A stretch of 64,000 nucleotides of DNA from Thiothrix subterranea (GTDB taxonomy: Bacteria; Pseudomonadota; Gammaproteobacteria; Thiotrichales; Thiotrichaceae): NCBI RefSeq assembly GCF_030930995.1, contig NZ_CP133217.1, positions 1,974,001 through 2,038,000 of the forward strand, in the 5' to 3' direction. This document shows, in pieces, positions 26,489 to 36,551 of the stretch. The position numbers were made by a program, and so were the translations under genes. The notes under the pieces are model-generated. The model searched no databases and was not told the origin of the DNA. It saw only the letters and a list, made by a program, of their open reading frames with translations. Every line of letters begins with the position of its first letter. The first letter of the stretch is position 1.

Positions 26489-26694
26489 CAAGACACGAAG
26501 CCTGTTATTATTATTGGGCGCTTCAATGCGGAATAAAAAAGAAGGGGCGTAGCCCTGTTATTATTCTTCTACCCCTTTAGCCCTTGAACGAGGCTGATTA
26601 TGTGAGGGTGGCACTGAATTTGAACTGAATATTTGGATTATTTTTCGTTCAGTTTTGCTTAAGGTATTATTTAAAAATCAATCACTGGAATGTC

Positions 26695-28107
26695 ATGAAC
26701 GTCAGAACTCGCTTTGCTCCCAGCCCGACTGGTTATTTGCATATTGGTGGCGCACGTACCGCGCTGTTTTCTTGGCTGTATGCCCGCAAGATGGGCGGTA
26801 CTTTCATTTTGCGTATTGAAGACACTGACCGTGAACGTTCCACGCAGGCGTCTGTGGATGCGATTCTGGAAGGCATGGCGTGGTTGGATTTGGGGCATGA
26901 CGAAGGCCCGTTCTACCAAACCCAGCGTTTCGACCGTTACGCGGAAGTGATTCAGCAATTGGTCGCCAGCGGTCACGCTTACCGTTGCTATTGCAGCAAG
27001 GAAGAGCTGGAGCAGATGCGCGAAGAACAAATGGCGCGTAAAGAAAACCCGCGTTACAACGGGCTATGGCGTGACCGTCAGGATGAAACACCGCCCGCAG
27101 GGATTGAGCCTGTAATACGTTTCCGTAACCCGCAAACGGGTGTGGTGGAAATTAATGATGTAGTGCGCGGCAAAATTATCATCAGCAACGCTGAATTGGA
27201 TGATTTAATCATTGCGCGTTCCGACGGCACGCCCACGTATAACTTGACCGTGGTGGTGGATGATATTGATATGCAGGTGACGCATGTGATTCGGGGGGAC
27301 GACCATATCAGCAATACCCCGCGCCAGATCAATATTATGCGGGCATTGGGTTTTGAACCGCCGAAGTTTGCACATTTGCCGATGATTCTGGGGTCGGATG
27401 GACAGCGTTTATCCAAACGTCACGGCGCGGTGAGTGTGATGCAGTACCGCGATGACGGTTTCCTGCCACAAGCCTTATTGAACTACTTGGTGCGGTTGGG
27501 CTGGTCGAATGGTGATCAGGAAATTTTCTCGCGTGAGGAAATGATTGAACTGTTCTCGTTGGAAGCCATCAATCGTGCGCCGTCGGCATTTAATGCGGAT
27601 AAATTGCTCTGGCTTAACCAGCACTACATCAAGACATTGCCGGTTGAAGTGCTGGAAGCGCAATTGCAGTGGCATTTGCAGGCGCAACAGTTGGATGTCT
27701 CGCAAGGCCCTGCATTAGCCGCTGTCATCAATGCGCAACGCGAACGCGCCAAGACGTTGGTGGAAATGGTAGCCATTAGCCGTTATTTCTACGAAGAGTT
27801 TGCAGAATTCGATCCGGTTGCGGTGCAAAAGCAATTCAAAGCGGATACGGCGGATAATTTACTGGTGGTGCATGATGAATTAGCTGCCTTGACTGCTTGG
27901 CAGGGCGAGGCGATCCATGCAGCCATTCAAACCGCTTGCGAAACATTAGGCTTGAAACTGGGCAAGGTGGGGCCACCGTTGCGGGTGGCGGTGACGGGCA
28001 GCGCTTCTTCGCCGTCACTGGAAATTACCTTGGAATTGATCGGGCGTGAGCGAGTATTGCAGCGGATTCAGCGGGCAATTGGCTTTATTCGCACTTTGGC
28101 GGCTTAA
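26695..28107 (+). CDS. gltX: Glutamyl-tRNA synthetase
   Basis: Class I aminoacyl-tRNA synthetase charging tRNA-Glu; two tRNA-Glu genes lie 0.9 kb downstream. The 470 residues contain the HIGH-type motif [11 protein letters not shown] near residue 15 and the KMSKS-type motif [10 protein letters not shown]. They also include [12 protein letters not shown], a cysteine pair in the insertion region, and [15 protein letters not shown] in the C-terminal anticodon-binding domain. A terminator-like hairpin follows the stop. Confidence 0.96.
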   Translation: MNVRTRFAPSPTGYLHIGGARTALFSWLYARKMGGTFILRIEDTDRERSTQASVDAILEGMAWLDLGHDEGPFYQTQRFDRYAEVIQQLVASGHAYRCYCSKEELEQMREEQMARKENPRYNGLWRDRQDETPPAGIEPVIRFRNPQTGVVEINDVVRGKIIISNAELDDLIIARSDGTPTYNLTVVVDDIDMQVTHVIRGDDHISNTPRQINIMRALGFEPPKFAHLPMILGSDGQRLSKRHGAVSVMQYRDDGFLPQALLNYLVRLGWSNGDQEIFSREEMIELFSLEAINRAPSAFNADKLLWLNQHYIKTLPVEVLEAQLQWHLQAQQLDVSQGPALAAVINAQRERAKTLVEMVAISRYFYEEFAEFDPVAVQKQFKADTADNLLVVHDELAALTAWQGEAIHAAIQTACETLGLKLGKVGPPLRVAVTGSASSPSLEITLELIGRERVLQRIQRAIGFIRTLAA

Positions 28108-28117
28108 GGTGAGCCAT

Positions 28118-28153
28118 ATCCCCCTAAGCTAATACGATTTATGGGGGATTTTA
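28118..28153 (+). terminator. Intrinsic terminator after gltX
   Basis: ATCCCCC / GGGGGAT 7-bp stem with an 18-nt loop, followed by TTTTA. It lies 11 nt after the gltX stop. Confidence 0.6.
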
Positions 28154-28198
28154 TGCTATGTTTATATGACTAAAACCTAGCATGAATGAGGAGGATAA

Positions 28199-28648
28199 AT
28201 GAAAGTCAAAGACATCATGAATACCAGCGTCAAAACCGCTAAGCCCAATACCCCGGTGCGTAATTTGGTCGAGGTTATGTGCTTTAACAAAATCAGCGGT
28301 ATGCCGGTCGTGGATGACAATAACAATGTCGTCGGCGTGATTTCTGAAAAAGACGTATTACGTAAGATGTTCCCTGACATCTCTGAGGTGGCTCGTGAAG
28401 AGGGCGTGCCTGATTTCGAGAAGATGGAAAAAGGTTACAGTGATGCCTTGAGTTTGCAAGCCAGCGATTTGATGAGCAAGTTGGTGGCGTCTGCCAGCCC
28501 TGAGATGCCGTTGATGAAAGCGGTTTCTATTATGTGCGTGCAGAAAATTCGCCGGATTCCGGTGGTCGAAGCAGGCAAGTTGGTGGGGATTATTAGCCTT
28601 GGCGATGTGCATAAAGCAATCTTCGCAAATTCTTTAAAAGGCGCTTGA
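28199..28648 (+). CDS. Tandem CBS-domain protein
   Basis: A 149-residue cytoplasmic protein made of one CBS pair: CBS1 about 1-60 (VKDIMNTSVKTAKPNTPVRN, MPVVDDNNNVVGVISEKDVL) and CBS2 about 85-145 (DLMSKLVASASPEMPLMKA, RRIPVVEAGKLVGIISLGDV). Bateman modules bind adenosine nucleotides and act as energy sensors. No fused effector domain is present. A strong RBS (GAGGAGGA) precedes the ATG by 3-4 nt. Its stop is followed by a hairpin and then by tRNA-Ala. Confidence 0.9.
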   Translation: MKVKDIMNTSVKTAKPNTPVRNLVEVMCFNKISGMPVVDDNNNVVGVISEKDVLRKMFPDISEVAREEGVPDFEKMEKGYSDALSLQASDLMSKLVASASPEMPLMKAVSIMCVQKIRRIPVVEAGKLVGIISLGDVHKAIFANSLKGA

Positions 28649-28655
28649 CAAGATC

Positions 28656-28686
28656 GGCGAATTCCCTCAGAATTCGCCTCTCTTTC
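28656..28686 (+). terminator. Hairpin between the CBS gene and tRNA-Ala
   Basis: Perfect 8-bp stem GGCGAATT / AATTCGCC with a 7-nt loop followed by TCTCTTT. It probably terminates the CBS gene transcript. Confidence 0.5.
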
Positions 28687-28691
28687 GCAGT

Positions 28692-28767
<76 letters not shown>

Positions 28768-28791
28768 TTATTGACCGACGTGAGAGTATTT

Positions 28792-28995
28792 ATGGATCGT
28801 CTTGGTCGTTACAGCTTGATCACTGGTCTGGTGATAACAGTCGTAGGCTTAATCTTTGGATTCGGCTTCATGTTTGCAGACAGCGATGAGTTGGCGAAAA
28901 TGTTTTTACTGGCGGTGCCACTCGGTTTTTTGATTACATTTGCCGGGTTATCCACCATTGTTATTTTTTCACCACGAGAAAATGACAAACAATAG
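28792..28995 (+). CDS. Small two-helix membrane protein, function unknown
   Basis: A 67-residue protein (MDRLGRYSLITGL...) with two hydrophobic helices, about 8-28 (glycine-rich) and 37-58, and a charged tail ending RENDKQ. No family recognised. It sits between tRNA-Ala and tRNA-Glu and may be co-transcribed with them. I chose the ATG at 28792 with GAGAG upstream; in-frame TTG (28771) and GTG (28780) codons would add a few residues. Confidence 0.55.
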   Translation: MDRLGRYSLITGLVITVVGLIFGFGFMFADSDELAKMFLLAVPLGFLITFAGLSTIVIFSPRENDKQ

Positions 28996-29015
28996 GTTTG
29001 GAAGTTTACATCAGC

Positions 29016-29091
29016 GACCCTATCGTCTAGAGGCCTAGGACACGACCCTTTCACGGTTGTAACTGGGGTTCGAATCCCCATAGGGTCGCCA
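29016..29091 (+). tRNA. tRNA-Glu (TTC), copy 1
   Basis: A 76-nt tRNA: acceptor GACCCTA / TAGGGTC, discriminator G and encoded CCA, anticodon loop CTTTCAC (anticodon TTC), T arm GGGTTCGAATCCC, and the D-arm GTCTAGAGGCCTAGGAC typical of bacterial tRNA-Glu. Confidence 0.97.
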
Positions 29092-29140
29092 CTTTTCCAA
29101 GTCTAGCTATGCAAGTAGCACACAACAAGTTCACATCAGC

Positions 29141-29216
29141 GACCCTATCGTCTAGAGGCCTAGGACACGACCCTTTCACGGTTGTAACTGGGGTTCGAAT
29201 CCCCATAGGGTCGCCA
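29141..29216 (+). tRNA. tRNA-Glu (TTC), copy 2
   Basis: Identical in all 76 positions to copy 1, including CCA. It is followed by TTTTTTCTTTCTT, a T-rich stretch suited to termination of the tRNA transcript. Confidence 0.97.
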
Positions 29217-29345
29217 CTTTTTTCTTTCTTCCCCTTCCCCATCCAATCAAACATTATCACCACATTGTGGTAACGTCTCTGTGCCAAAAAAGTCTATACT
29301 GGCATTCTATACAATACATCTAGTCTTGCAGGGTGGAGAACAATA

Positions 29346-32300
29346 ATGGCTTATCAAATTCGTCGCGTGTTACCGTGGTTATGGGTGTGCCTGTTACTGC
29401 TATTCATGGGGCTGGCAAGGGCAGAAGTGCCACAATACAGCAATGAAGCCTTATTGACGCAAATGTTGGTAGTGGATGTGTCGGAACGTACCTTGGATAC
29501 CAGCCCGGCGTTGGCGGTGACTTTTTCACAAGACTTGAATCCCACCGAGAATTACAACAGCTTCATCACCTTAACGGCTAACGGCAAAATGGTCGAAGGT
29601 CAGTGGGTGATGACCAGCGAATCGCGTCGCCTATTTTTCAGCAATATCAAACCACAAACCGATTATCGCGTGCAGATTAGGCCGGGCGTCACCAGTAAAA
29701 ACGGCCTGAAATTGCAAAAACCGTCGGATACCAGCCTTAAAACCCGCGATATTAGCCCTGCATTTGATTTTGCGACGACAGGTAGCATTTTGCCTGCAAA
29801 ATTGACGGGTGGATTGCCGATTCGGGTGGTGAATGTGCCGGAATTGGACATTGAATTCCTGCGGGTGCAGCCAGAAAAATTGCCGGATATGCTCAAAACG
29901 GTCAGTTTGGGCGGGCGTTTGTCGCAGTGGCAATTGGAAGAAATCCATGCCGTGACCGAAAGTGTGTATGCCCGCCGCTACGTGACCGATGCCAAGTTGA
30001 ATGCGCGTACTTCGATGTTGATTCCGGTAGAAGATATTCAAGAATTGAAAACGCCGGGCGTGTATTTTGCGGTGATGCGAGAACCGGGGCGTTTTAACGA
30101 TGAGGCTTACCGGATTACGCAGTTCGTCGTGACGAATATTGGTTTGCATGTGCGTTTGTATGCGCGTGGGCTGGAAGTGTTTGCGAATGCTTTGGACACC
30201 GGCAAACCGCTGTCCGGGGTGCAATTGAAGTTGCAGGGTGAAAAAGAAGTGTTGACGCTGGAAACCGATGCGGATGGGCGTGTCAGTTTTGAGCATCGAC
30301 CCAGTGGTGATTTATTGCTGACGGCGCAGCAGGAAACGCAGTTTGCGTTTTTGGATTTGCGGGAAGCGGCGTTGGATTTGTCAGAATACGCCGTAACCGG
30401 ATTGCCGGATAAGCCGATTGCACCGTTTATCTACAGCACCCGTGATTTGTTCCGCCCCGGTGAACCGATGGATTTGTCGGTGTTGTTGCGTGATCGGGAT
30501 GGCAAAGCGGTTGCGCTGAAAAACCTGCACTTGCGCATTGTGCGCCCCGATACCAAATTATTACTGGAAGAAAACTTGCTGGCTGCCAATGCCGATCTTG
30601 GCTTTTTCAGCTACCGCTTGCCGATTCCGGCAGATGCGCCAACGGGAACTTGGAAAGCAGAAGTGCGGATCAACGCCAAAGATGCTGCTCCCGTCAGCAG
30701 TTTTAATTTCCACGTCGAAGATTTCATGCCGGAGCGCATGAAGTTGGCCTTGAGTGCGGAAGAGAAATTGTTGACGGCGGGTAAAAAGCTGGTAGTGGCG
30801 GCACAAGGTGATTATTTGTACGGTGCGCCTGCCAGTGGCAATAAATTAACCGCTGTGCGCACGGTGAGCGTGAATCGTCACCCCTTGGCCGAATTTAAAG
30901 AGTACTATTTTGGCGATCCTGCCGATGAGAAATTGGTGAGTCGCGAAGATTTGCCGGAAGTGATGCTCAATGAAACCGGCGGCGGTTTTGTGGAAAGCCC
31001 GGCGTTAGTGGGCAACATCAGTTCACCGTTGACCTTGAGCATTATCGGCAGTTTGCACGAAACCGGCGGGCGCAGCGTTACCCGCAAGTTGGATGTTCCG
31101 TTTTGGCCTAGTCCGAATTTGGTGGGTATTCGCCCTTTATTCAACAAAGACACGGTAGCCGATAACGGTGAGGCGGGTTTCGAGTTGGTGCGCCTGAATG
31201 CAGAAGGGCAGGCGGTTCCTACCACCCAAGCGCTTGCCGTGACCTTGGTTAGGGAGGAGAAGGAATATTTCTGGGAATACAACAATGCCGAAGGTTGGCA
31301 GCGTAAAGAGATTTCCAGTGAATACCCGACCGTGCAGCAAAAAATTACCTTGGATGCGAATGCGCGTGGCAAAGCGGTGTTTGCGGTGCAATACGGCTAT
31401 TACCGCTTGGAAGTCGAAGACGCGGAAACTGGCTTGAAAGCGGTGTACCCGTTCCATGCAGGTTGGGATTGGGAGCAAGCGGAGAACAATGCCGCCCGCC
31501 CCGACCAGATTGAATTGGCTTTGGATAAAGCCAAGTACCAAGCGGGTGATGTGGTCAAATTGAAAATTACCCCGCCTGCGGCTGGTGAAGCATTGGTGGC
31601 GGTGGAAGGTGAAGCGCTGTTGTGGTCACAGCGGGTGACATTGCCTGCCGACGGCATGACGGTGGAGATTCCCGTGGATAAAGGGTGGGATCGCCACGAT
31701 TTATACGTCACGGTGACGTCGTTCCGCCCTGCGAGTAGTGAGCAGAAAATTGCGCCTAACCGTGCGCTAGGGGTTATTTTTCTGCCATTGGATCGGGATG
31801 CACGGCGTTTGAATCTGAGCATTGAAGCGCCCGAAAAAGTATTGCCCGAAAAGACCACCACTGTGACCGTCAGTGCGGATAATCTCAGTGGCGAACAGGC
31901 GATCGTGACCTTGGCAGCGGTGGATGTGGGGGTATTGAGCATTACCGATTTCAAAACACCCGATCCGCTGGCGTTTTATTTCTCACAACACCAATACACG
32001 CCTAGTCTGTATGACGCTTACGGCAAAATTATTGAGAGTGTGGACGGTGCGCCCCTACGCCAACGTTTTGGTGGCGATGCCGGTGGACGGCGCGGTGGCA
32101 CGTTGGGGCAGGCGGATTTGCGGATTGTATCGCTGTTTAGCGGTGCGGTGACGTTTGATGCCGAGGGCAAGGCTAAAATTGAACTACCCTTACCCGGCTT
32201 CGATGGAACTTTACGCTTAATGGCGGTTGCTGCAACAGCAGACCGTTTTGGTAGCACCGAACGTGAGATGAAAGTGGCTTCACCCGTGGTTGCAAGCTTG

Positions 32301-34190
32301 GCTGCACCCCGTTTTCTTGCCGCTGGTGACAGCAGTTTTCTGAGTGTTGACGTGAATAACACCACGACAGAAACGCAAGTGGTGAGATTAAAACTCAGCA
32401 GCAATGCGCTGTTGTCGGGTGTGACCGATACCCGCGAACTCGCGTTGGTGGCGGGTAAGCGTGAAACGCTACGTTTGCCAATCTCCGCGCAGCAAGCGAT
32501 GGGTAGCGGGCAGATTAATCTCGAATTGACGGGGAAAGGTTTTACGGCGCGGCGTCAGCTTCAAGTCGCGATACGCCCCGCATACCCGGCGCAATATTTG
32601 GCACAAAAGCGGGAATTGGCGGCGGGTGAAACGCTGACCTTGGATGCAGCGACGATTCAACAGTTTCAGGCAGCGGGTTTGCAGGCGAATCTGAGTGTGG
32701 GGGCAACGCCGGTGTTGCCGTTGCGGAATGCGTTGCAGGGCTTGTTGCAATACCCTTACGGTTGTTTGGAACAGACCACTAGCAGCGCCTGGCCTTATTT
32801 ATTCTTGGATGCAAATGTAGCGGAATCATTAGGTCTCGAACCATTGGAGATGAAAGAACGCAATGAGCGGGTCACGGCGGCCTTATTGCGTTTGGCGGGA
32901 ATGCAGTTAGCCAACGGTGGTTTCACCTTGTGGGGTGATGCCAACGGCGGGCAAGAAGAATATTGGCTGACGCCGTATGTGGTGGATTTTTTGCTGGATG
33001 CCAAAGAGCAGGGCTTTACGGTGCCGGAATGGTTGTTGCAGCGGGCGCTGCAAAATCTGGAGGAGCGTTTGCAGGAAGGCGAAGGCGCTGCGGAAAGCCG
33101 GTATGATTTTTCGGATAGGCCGGAGCACGTGGATTTCGCCGCCCGCGCTTATGCAGGGTACGTGCTGGCGCGGGTGAAACGTGCTTCGCCGGGGACGCTG
33201 AAAGTCATGTATGAAAAAGACTTGGGCAAAGCGGCTTCCGGTTTGCCGCTGGTGCATTTGGGTTTGGCGTTGCAAATGGTGCCGGGTGGTGACAGTAAAC
33301 GCGGTGACGCGGCGATTCAACAGGGGTTGGCGCTGGTGCGCGATGAGCAAAAATACCTCGGTGATTACGGCAGCAGCTTGCGTGATCAAGCGGCGGTGTT
33401 GTACTTGCTATTGCGCCATAAGGCTAAATTGCCGCAACTCGCTTCAGAAATTAATCAGTTGGTGGATTTGCTGCATAACCGCAATTATTTCAGCACACAA
33501 GAGCAATTATTCACCTTGTTAGCGGGTTTGAAAGTGCAGGAAAAATCCCAAACGGCTTGGAAAGCGGCGCTGACCATCGGCAAGGATAGCGTGGATTTGG
33601 CAGGCAGTGGTACGCAATACCGTGCCTTGAGCGCGGCGGATTTTCAGCAAGGCATTCAGGTGACAGCGCCGCAGCCGCTATACTTGGCGTTGAATGTGGA
33701 TGGCTACCCGAATAGCGTGCCTGCACCGGATAGCGATCCGATTGAAATACAACGCGCTTGGTACAGTTTGGATGGCAAAAAAGTATCACCCGATGGCATT
33801 AAAGCCGGAGCATTATTGCTGACGCATCTCACGGTGAGCAGCAATATTGACATCAATGATGCATTAGTCGCGGATTTATTGCCCGCAGGCTTTGAAATTG
33901 AGAATACCAATTTGTCGAGCAATGAATCCTTAGAGGGCTTGCAATTGGAGGGGATGGATAAGCCGGTATTAGAGCTGTTGGGCAGTAGCGAATTGCGCAC
34001 GCAGGAATTCCGCGATGACCGCTACATCGCTGCACTGCCGTTGACGGCGAAAACACGCCACCATTTGTTCTATTTGGTGCGGGTGGTGTCAGCGGGCAAG
34101 TTTGCGGTGCCGCCGCCTTATGTTGAAGACATGTACCGCCCGGAACTGAACGGCTTAGGGGCGGTGCCGCCCGCTTTGGTGATTCCGTAA
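29346..34190 (+). CDS. Bacterial alpha-2-macroglobulin (thioester-containing)
   Basis: A large periplasmic protease trap. The 1614 residues start with a signal peptide (hydrophobic 10-24, probable cleavage after ARA), continue through macroglobulin domains, and reach a bait/ANA region with the Gly/Arg stretch GGDAGGRRGGTLG. The complement-like thioester domain has the reactive CLEQ motif (C1140 in YPYGCLEQTTSS) and an alpha-alpha toroid after it. E. coli YfhM and most relatives are lipoproteins; here I see no lipobox Cys, so it is probably soluble in the periplasm. pbpC begins 12 nt after the stop, the usual pairing: the trap is thought to protect the cell while PBP1C repairs the wall. Confidence 0.93.
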   Translation: MAYQIRRVLPWLWVCLLLLFMGLARAEVPQYSNEALLTQMLVVDVSERTLDTSPALAVTFSQDLNPTENYNSFITLTANGKMVEGQWVMTSESRRLFFSNIKPQTDYRVQIRPGVTSKNGLKLQKPSDTSLKTRDISPAFDFATTGSILPAKLTGGLPIRVVNVPELDIEFLRVQPEKLPDMLKTVSLGGRLSQWQLEEIHAVTESVYARRYVTDAKLNARTSMLIPVEDIQELKTPGVYFAVMREPGRFNDEAYRITQFVVTNIGLHVRLYARGLEVFANALDTGKPLSGVQLKLQGEKEVLTLETDADGRVSFEHRPSGDLLLTAQQETQFAFLDLREAALDLSEYAVTGLPDKPIAPFIYSTRDLFRPGEPMDLSVLLRDRDGKAVALKNLHLRIVRPDTKLLLEENLLAANADLGFFSYRLPIPADAPTGTWKAEVRINAKDAAPVSSFNFHVEDFMPERMKLALSAEEKLLTAGKKLVVAAQGDYLYGAPASGNKLTAVRTVSVNRHPLAEFKEYYFGDPADEKLVSREDLPEVMLNETGGGFVESPALVGNISSPLTLSIIGSLHETGGRSVTRKLDVPFWPSPNLVGIRPLFNKDTVADNGEAGFELVRLNAEGQAVPTTQALAVTLVREEKEYFWEYNNAEGWQRKEISSEYPTVQQKITLDANARGKAVFAVQYGYYRLEVEDAETGLKAVYPFHAGWDWEQAENNAARPDQIELALDKAKYQAGDVVKLKITPPAAGEALVAVEGEALLWSQRVTLPADGMTVEIPVDKGWDRHDLYVTVTSFRPASSEQKIAPNRALGVIFLPLDRDARRLNLSIEAPEKVLPEKTTTVTVSADNLSGEQAIVTLAAVDVGVLSITDFKTPDPLAFYFSQHQYTPSLYDAYGKIIESVDGAPLRQRFGGDAGGRRGGTLGQADLRIVSLFSGAVTFDAEGKAKIELPLPGFDGTLRLMAVAATADRFGSTEREMKVASPVVASLAAPRFLAAGDSSFLSVDVNNTTTETQVVRLKLSSNALLSGVTDTRELALVAGKRETLRLPISAQQAMGSGQINLELTGKGFTARRQLQVAIRPAYPAQYLAQKRELAAGETLTLDAATIQQFQAAGLQANLSVGATPVLPLRNALQGLLQYPYGCLEQTTSSAWPYLFLDANVAESLGLEPLEMKERNERVTAALLRLAGMQLANGGFTLWGDANGGQEEYWLTPYVVDFLLDAKEQGFTVPEWLLQRALQNLEERLQEGEGAAESRYDFSDRPEHVDFAARAYAGYVLARVKRASPGTLKVMYEKDLGKAASGLPLVHLGLALQMVPGGDSKRGDAAIQQGLALVRDEQKYLGDYGSSLRDQAAVLYLLLRHKAKLPQLASEINQLVDLLHNRNYFSTQEQLFTLLAGLKVQEKSQTAWKAALTIGKDSVDLAGSGTQYRALSAADFQQGIQVTAPQPLYLALNVDGYPNSVPAPDSDPIEIQRAWYSLDGKKVSPDGIKAGALLLTHLTVSSNIDINDALVADLLPAGFEIENTNLSSNESLEGLQLEGMDKPVLELLGSSELRTQEFRDDRYIAALPLTAKTRHHLFYLVRVVSAGKFAVPPPYVEDMYRPELNGLGAVPPALVIP

Positions 34191-34202
34191 GCGCAACGCA
34201 TA

Positions 34203-36539
34203 ATGCGCACCTATCTGATAAGGGCGGCTGGCTCAGCGCTGTTGTGCCTGTTGCTGTTTGCATTGGCGGACTGGTGGTGGCCGCTGCCAGAGCCTGAGCG
34301 GGTGCGCAGTGTGTTGATTCTGGCGCAAGATCGAACCCCGTTGCGGGCTTTTGCAGACAATGAAGGCGTGTGGCGCTATCCGGTGACGTTAGCGGAAGTG
34401 TCGCCTTTGTATGTCGAGGCATTGCTGACCTACGAAGACCGTTGGTTTTATCAGCATCCCGGCATTAATCCGTTCGCTTTAGTGCGGGCAGGCTGGCAAT
34501 GGTTGCAAGGCGGACGGGTGATTTCGGGTGGTTCGACGCTGACCATGCAAGTGGCGCGAATTTTAGACCCCCATGACCGTACCGTGAGTGGGAAAATTCG
34601 GCAGATGTTTCGGGCGTTACAACTCGAATGGCATTACAGCAAGACGGATATTCTGACGTTTTACCTCAACCTTGCGCCTTTCGGTGGCCCTATCGAAGGC
34701 GTGCAAACCGCCAGTTTTGCTTGGTTACACAAGCCTGCGTTAGCGCTGAGTCATGCAGAAGCGGCATTATTAGCCGTGTTGCCGCAAGCACCCTCGCGTT
34801 TGCGCCCGGATCGTTCCCCCGAATTGGCGCAACGTTACCGCGATAAAGTCCTGCGCCGCATGGCGACACAAGGCGTTTGGTCGCAAGAGACCGTGGCGGA
34901 TGCGATGGTTGAACCCGTGATGAAATTGCGTTTCCAACAGCCGATGAAAGCGCCGTTGTTCGCGGAACGCATGAAAATCCGCGCTTTTGCCGACAAAGTG
35001 TCACGGTTGCAAACCACGTTGGATGCGAATATTCAGTGGGCGGTCGACAATGTATTGCGTACCCGCGTGAACAGTTTGCCGGAGAAGGCTTCGGTCGGTG
35101 TGTTAGTGCTTGAAAATCACACGGGCTACGTGCGGGCGTATGCGGGATCGGCGGATTTCCACAATGCCGAACGTTTTGGGCACGTGGATATGGTGCAGGC
35201 GGTGCGTTCCCCCGGTTCGACTTTGAAGCCGTTTTTGTATGGCATGGCGTTGGATGATGGCCTGCTGCATTCGGCGAGTTTGCTGAGTGATGTGCCGCTG
35301 AAATTGAATGATTACGCCCCGCAGAATTTTTTTCGGCATTTTTCGGGGGCGGTGAGTGTGATGCAAGCGTTGCAGCAATCGTTGAATGTGCCTGCGGTGG
35401 ACATCTTGCAACGTTTGACACCGACGAATTTTGTGGCGCGGTTACGGCATGGCGGGGTGGTGATCAGTTTTCCCGAACACGCTGAACCGAATTTGAGCGT
35501 GATTTTGGGGGGCGCTGGCACGACCTTGGAAGATTTGGTGCGGGGATTTACCGCATTAGGGCGTGGCGGTATTAGCATTAAACCGCGCTTTGTGGCGGAT
35601 GATCCGCTCGAAGAACGTCGGATGTTGTCCGAAGGAGCAGCGTGGATTATTCAGGAAACCTTGCGGGCGATTCCGCCGCCAGAGGGCAGTATTAATGCAG
35701 CGGGTGTGGCGTGGAAGACGGGAACCAGTTACGGGTTTCGGGATGCTTGGGCGATCGGGGTGAGTGATTACTACACGGTTGGGGTGTGGACAGGTCGCCC
35801 AGACGGTACGCCGTTACCTGGCAGTTTGGGGGTTGCGGCGGCAGGCCCGATTTTATTTGACGTATTTCGGGCATTGCCCAAGCAGTCGGGCATGAATGCC
35901 CGTCGCCGTCCGGCAAGCGTGACGCAAGAGGATATTTGTTGGCCTTTGGGGGAAAGTGCGGCGCAAACTGCCCCGGAACATTGCCATGTCCGTCAGCAAG
36001 CGTGGATTTTGAACGGCAATGTGCCTCCAACCTTGCCGCATTTTCAGCATTACTCTTGGTCAGCCGGTTTGCAGACGTATTGGATTAACCCCGTCACCGG
36101 CTTGCGGGTAACGTCGGCTTGCAATGTCCCGGCGCGTATGGCGCGACAAGTCGCTCAATGGCCGTTGGAATTGCAGCCTTGGTTAGCCAATACCTTGTTG
36201 GAAAAAATACGCTTGCCTGCTTTTGATAGCAGTTGCCCGCCCGGTAGCGCGTATCAGGGCGGGAAACAATTGGCAGTTCGGCATTTGGATAGCAGCACGC
36301 GCTTGTATTTGCCCAAAGTAGCCGCAGGGCAACCCAACAACGGCGTAACGTTGGATTTGCTGGCGGATGGTGGCGAAGGTCAGTATTTTTGGTTGGTGAA
36401 TGGCGAACCGGTTGGCGTGGATACCGCGCGGAGTGGTTTGCGCCATACTTTTACGCGGGCAGGCGATTACGAATTGACGGTGTTTGACACCGCCGGAGCG
36501 GTGGATAAAGTCAGCATTCGCGTTATCAGCCAGCCCTGA
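34203..36539 (+). CDS. pbpC: Penicillin-binding protein 1C
   Basis: Bifunctional peptidoglycan synthase anchored by an N-terminal helix (about 5-22). The GT51 glycosyltransferase domain has YEDRWFYQHPGIN (catalytic Glu) and SGGSTLTMQVARI. The transpeptidase domain has SxxK as S339-T-L-K in RSPGSTLKPF, SLN (QQSLNVPAV) and KTG in WKTGTSYGFRDAW. The C-terminal BiPBP_C domain begins near 690. 778 residues, normal for PBP1C. The family often has weak penicillin binding. Forms a two-gene unit with the alpha-2-macroglobulin gene. Confidence 0.95.
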   Translation: MRTYLIRAAGSALLCLLLFALADWWWPLPEPERVRSVLILAQDRTPLRAFADNEGVWRYPVTLAEVSPLYVEALLTYEDRWFYQHPGINPFALVRAGWQWLQGGRVISGGSTLTMQVARILDPHDRTVSGKIRQMFRALQLEWHYSKTDILTFYLNLAPFGGPIEGVQTASFAWLHKPALALSHAEAALLAVLPQAPSRLRPDRSPELAQRYRDKVLRRMATQGVWSQETVADAMVEPVMKLRFQQPMKAPLFAERMKIRAFADKVSRLQTTLDANIQWAVDNVLRTRVNSLPEKASVGVLVLENHTGYVRAYAGSADFHNAERFGHVDMVQAVRSPGSTLKPFLYGMALDDGLLHSASLLSDVPLKLNDYAPQNFFRHFSGAVSVMQALQQSLNVPAVDILQRLTPTNFVARLRHGGVVISFPEHAEPNLSVILGGAGTTLEDLVRGFTALGRGGISIKPRFVADDPLEERRMLSEGAAWIIQETLRAIPPPEGSINAAGVAWKTGTSYGFRDAWAIGVSDYYTVGVWTGRPDGTPLPGSLGVAAAGPILFDVFRALPKQSGMNARRRPASVTQEDICWPLGESAAQTAPEHCHVRQQAWILNGNVPPTLPHFQHYSWSAGLQTYWINPVTGLRVTSACNVPARMARQVAQWPLELQPWLANTLLEKIRLPAFDSSCPPGSAYQGGKQLAVRHLDSSTRLYLPKVAAGQPNNGVTLDLLADGGEGQYFWLVNGEPVGVDTARSGLRHTFTRAGDYELTVFDTAGAVDKVSIRVISQP

Positions 36540-36551
36540 AGCACCTTACAC

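Larger units (their letters stand above)
29002..29221 (+). repeat. Tandem duplication of the tRNA-Glu gene and flanks
   Basis: A 95-nt unit (29002-29096 and 29127-29221) is repeated with one mismatch (AAGTT-T/C-ACATCAGC) at a period of 125 nt. It covers the tRNA plus 14 nt upstream and 5 nt downstream, indicating a recent tandem duplication. Confidence 0.9.

Noticed and set aside
26448-26694. A small RNA gene in the hairpin-rich gap before gltX
   Set aside because: There are hairpins, but no promoter plus terminator arrangement that would define an RNA gene.
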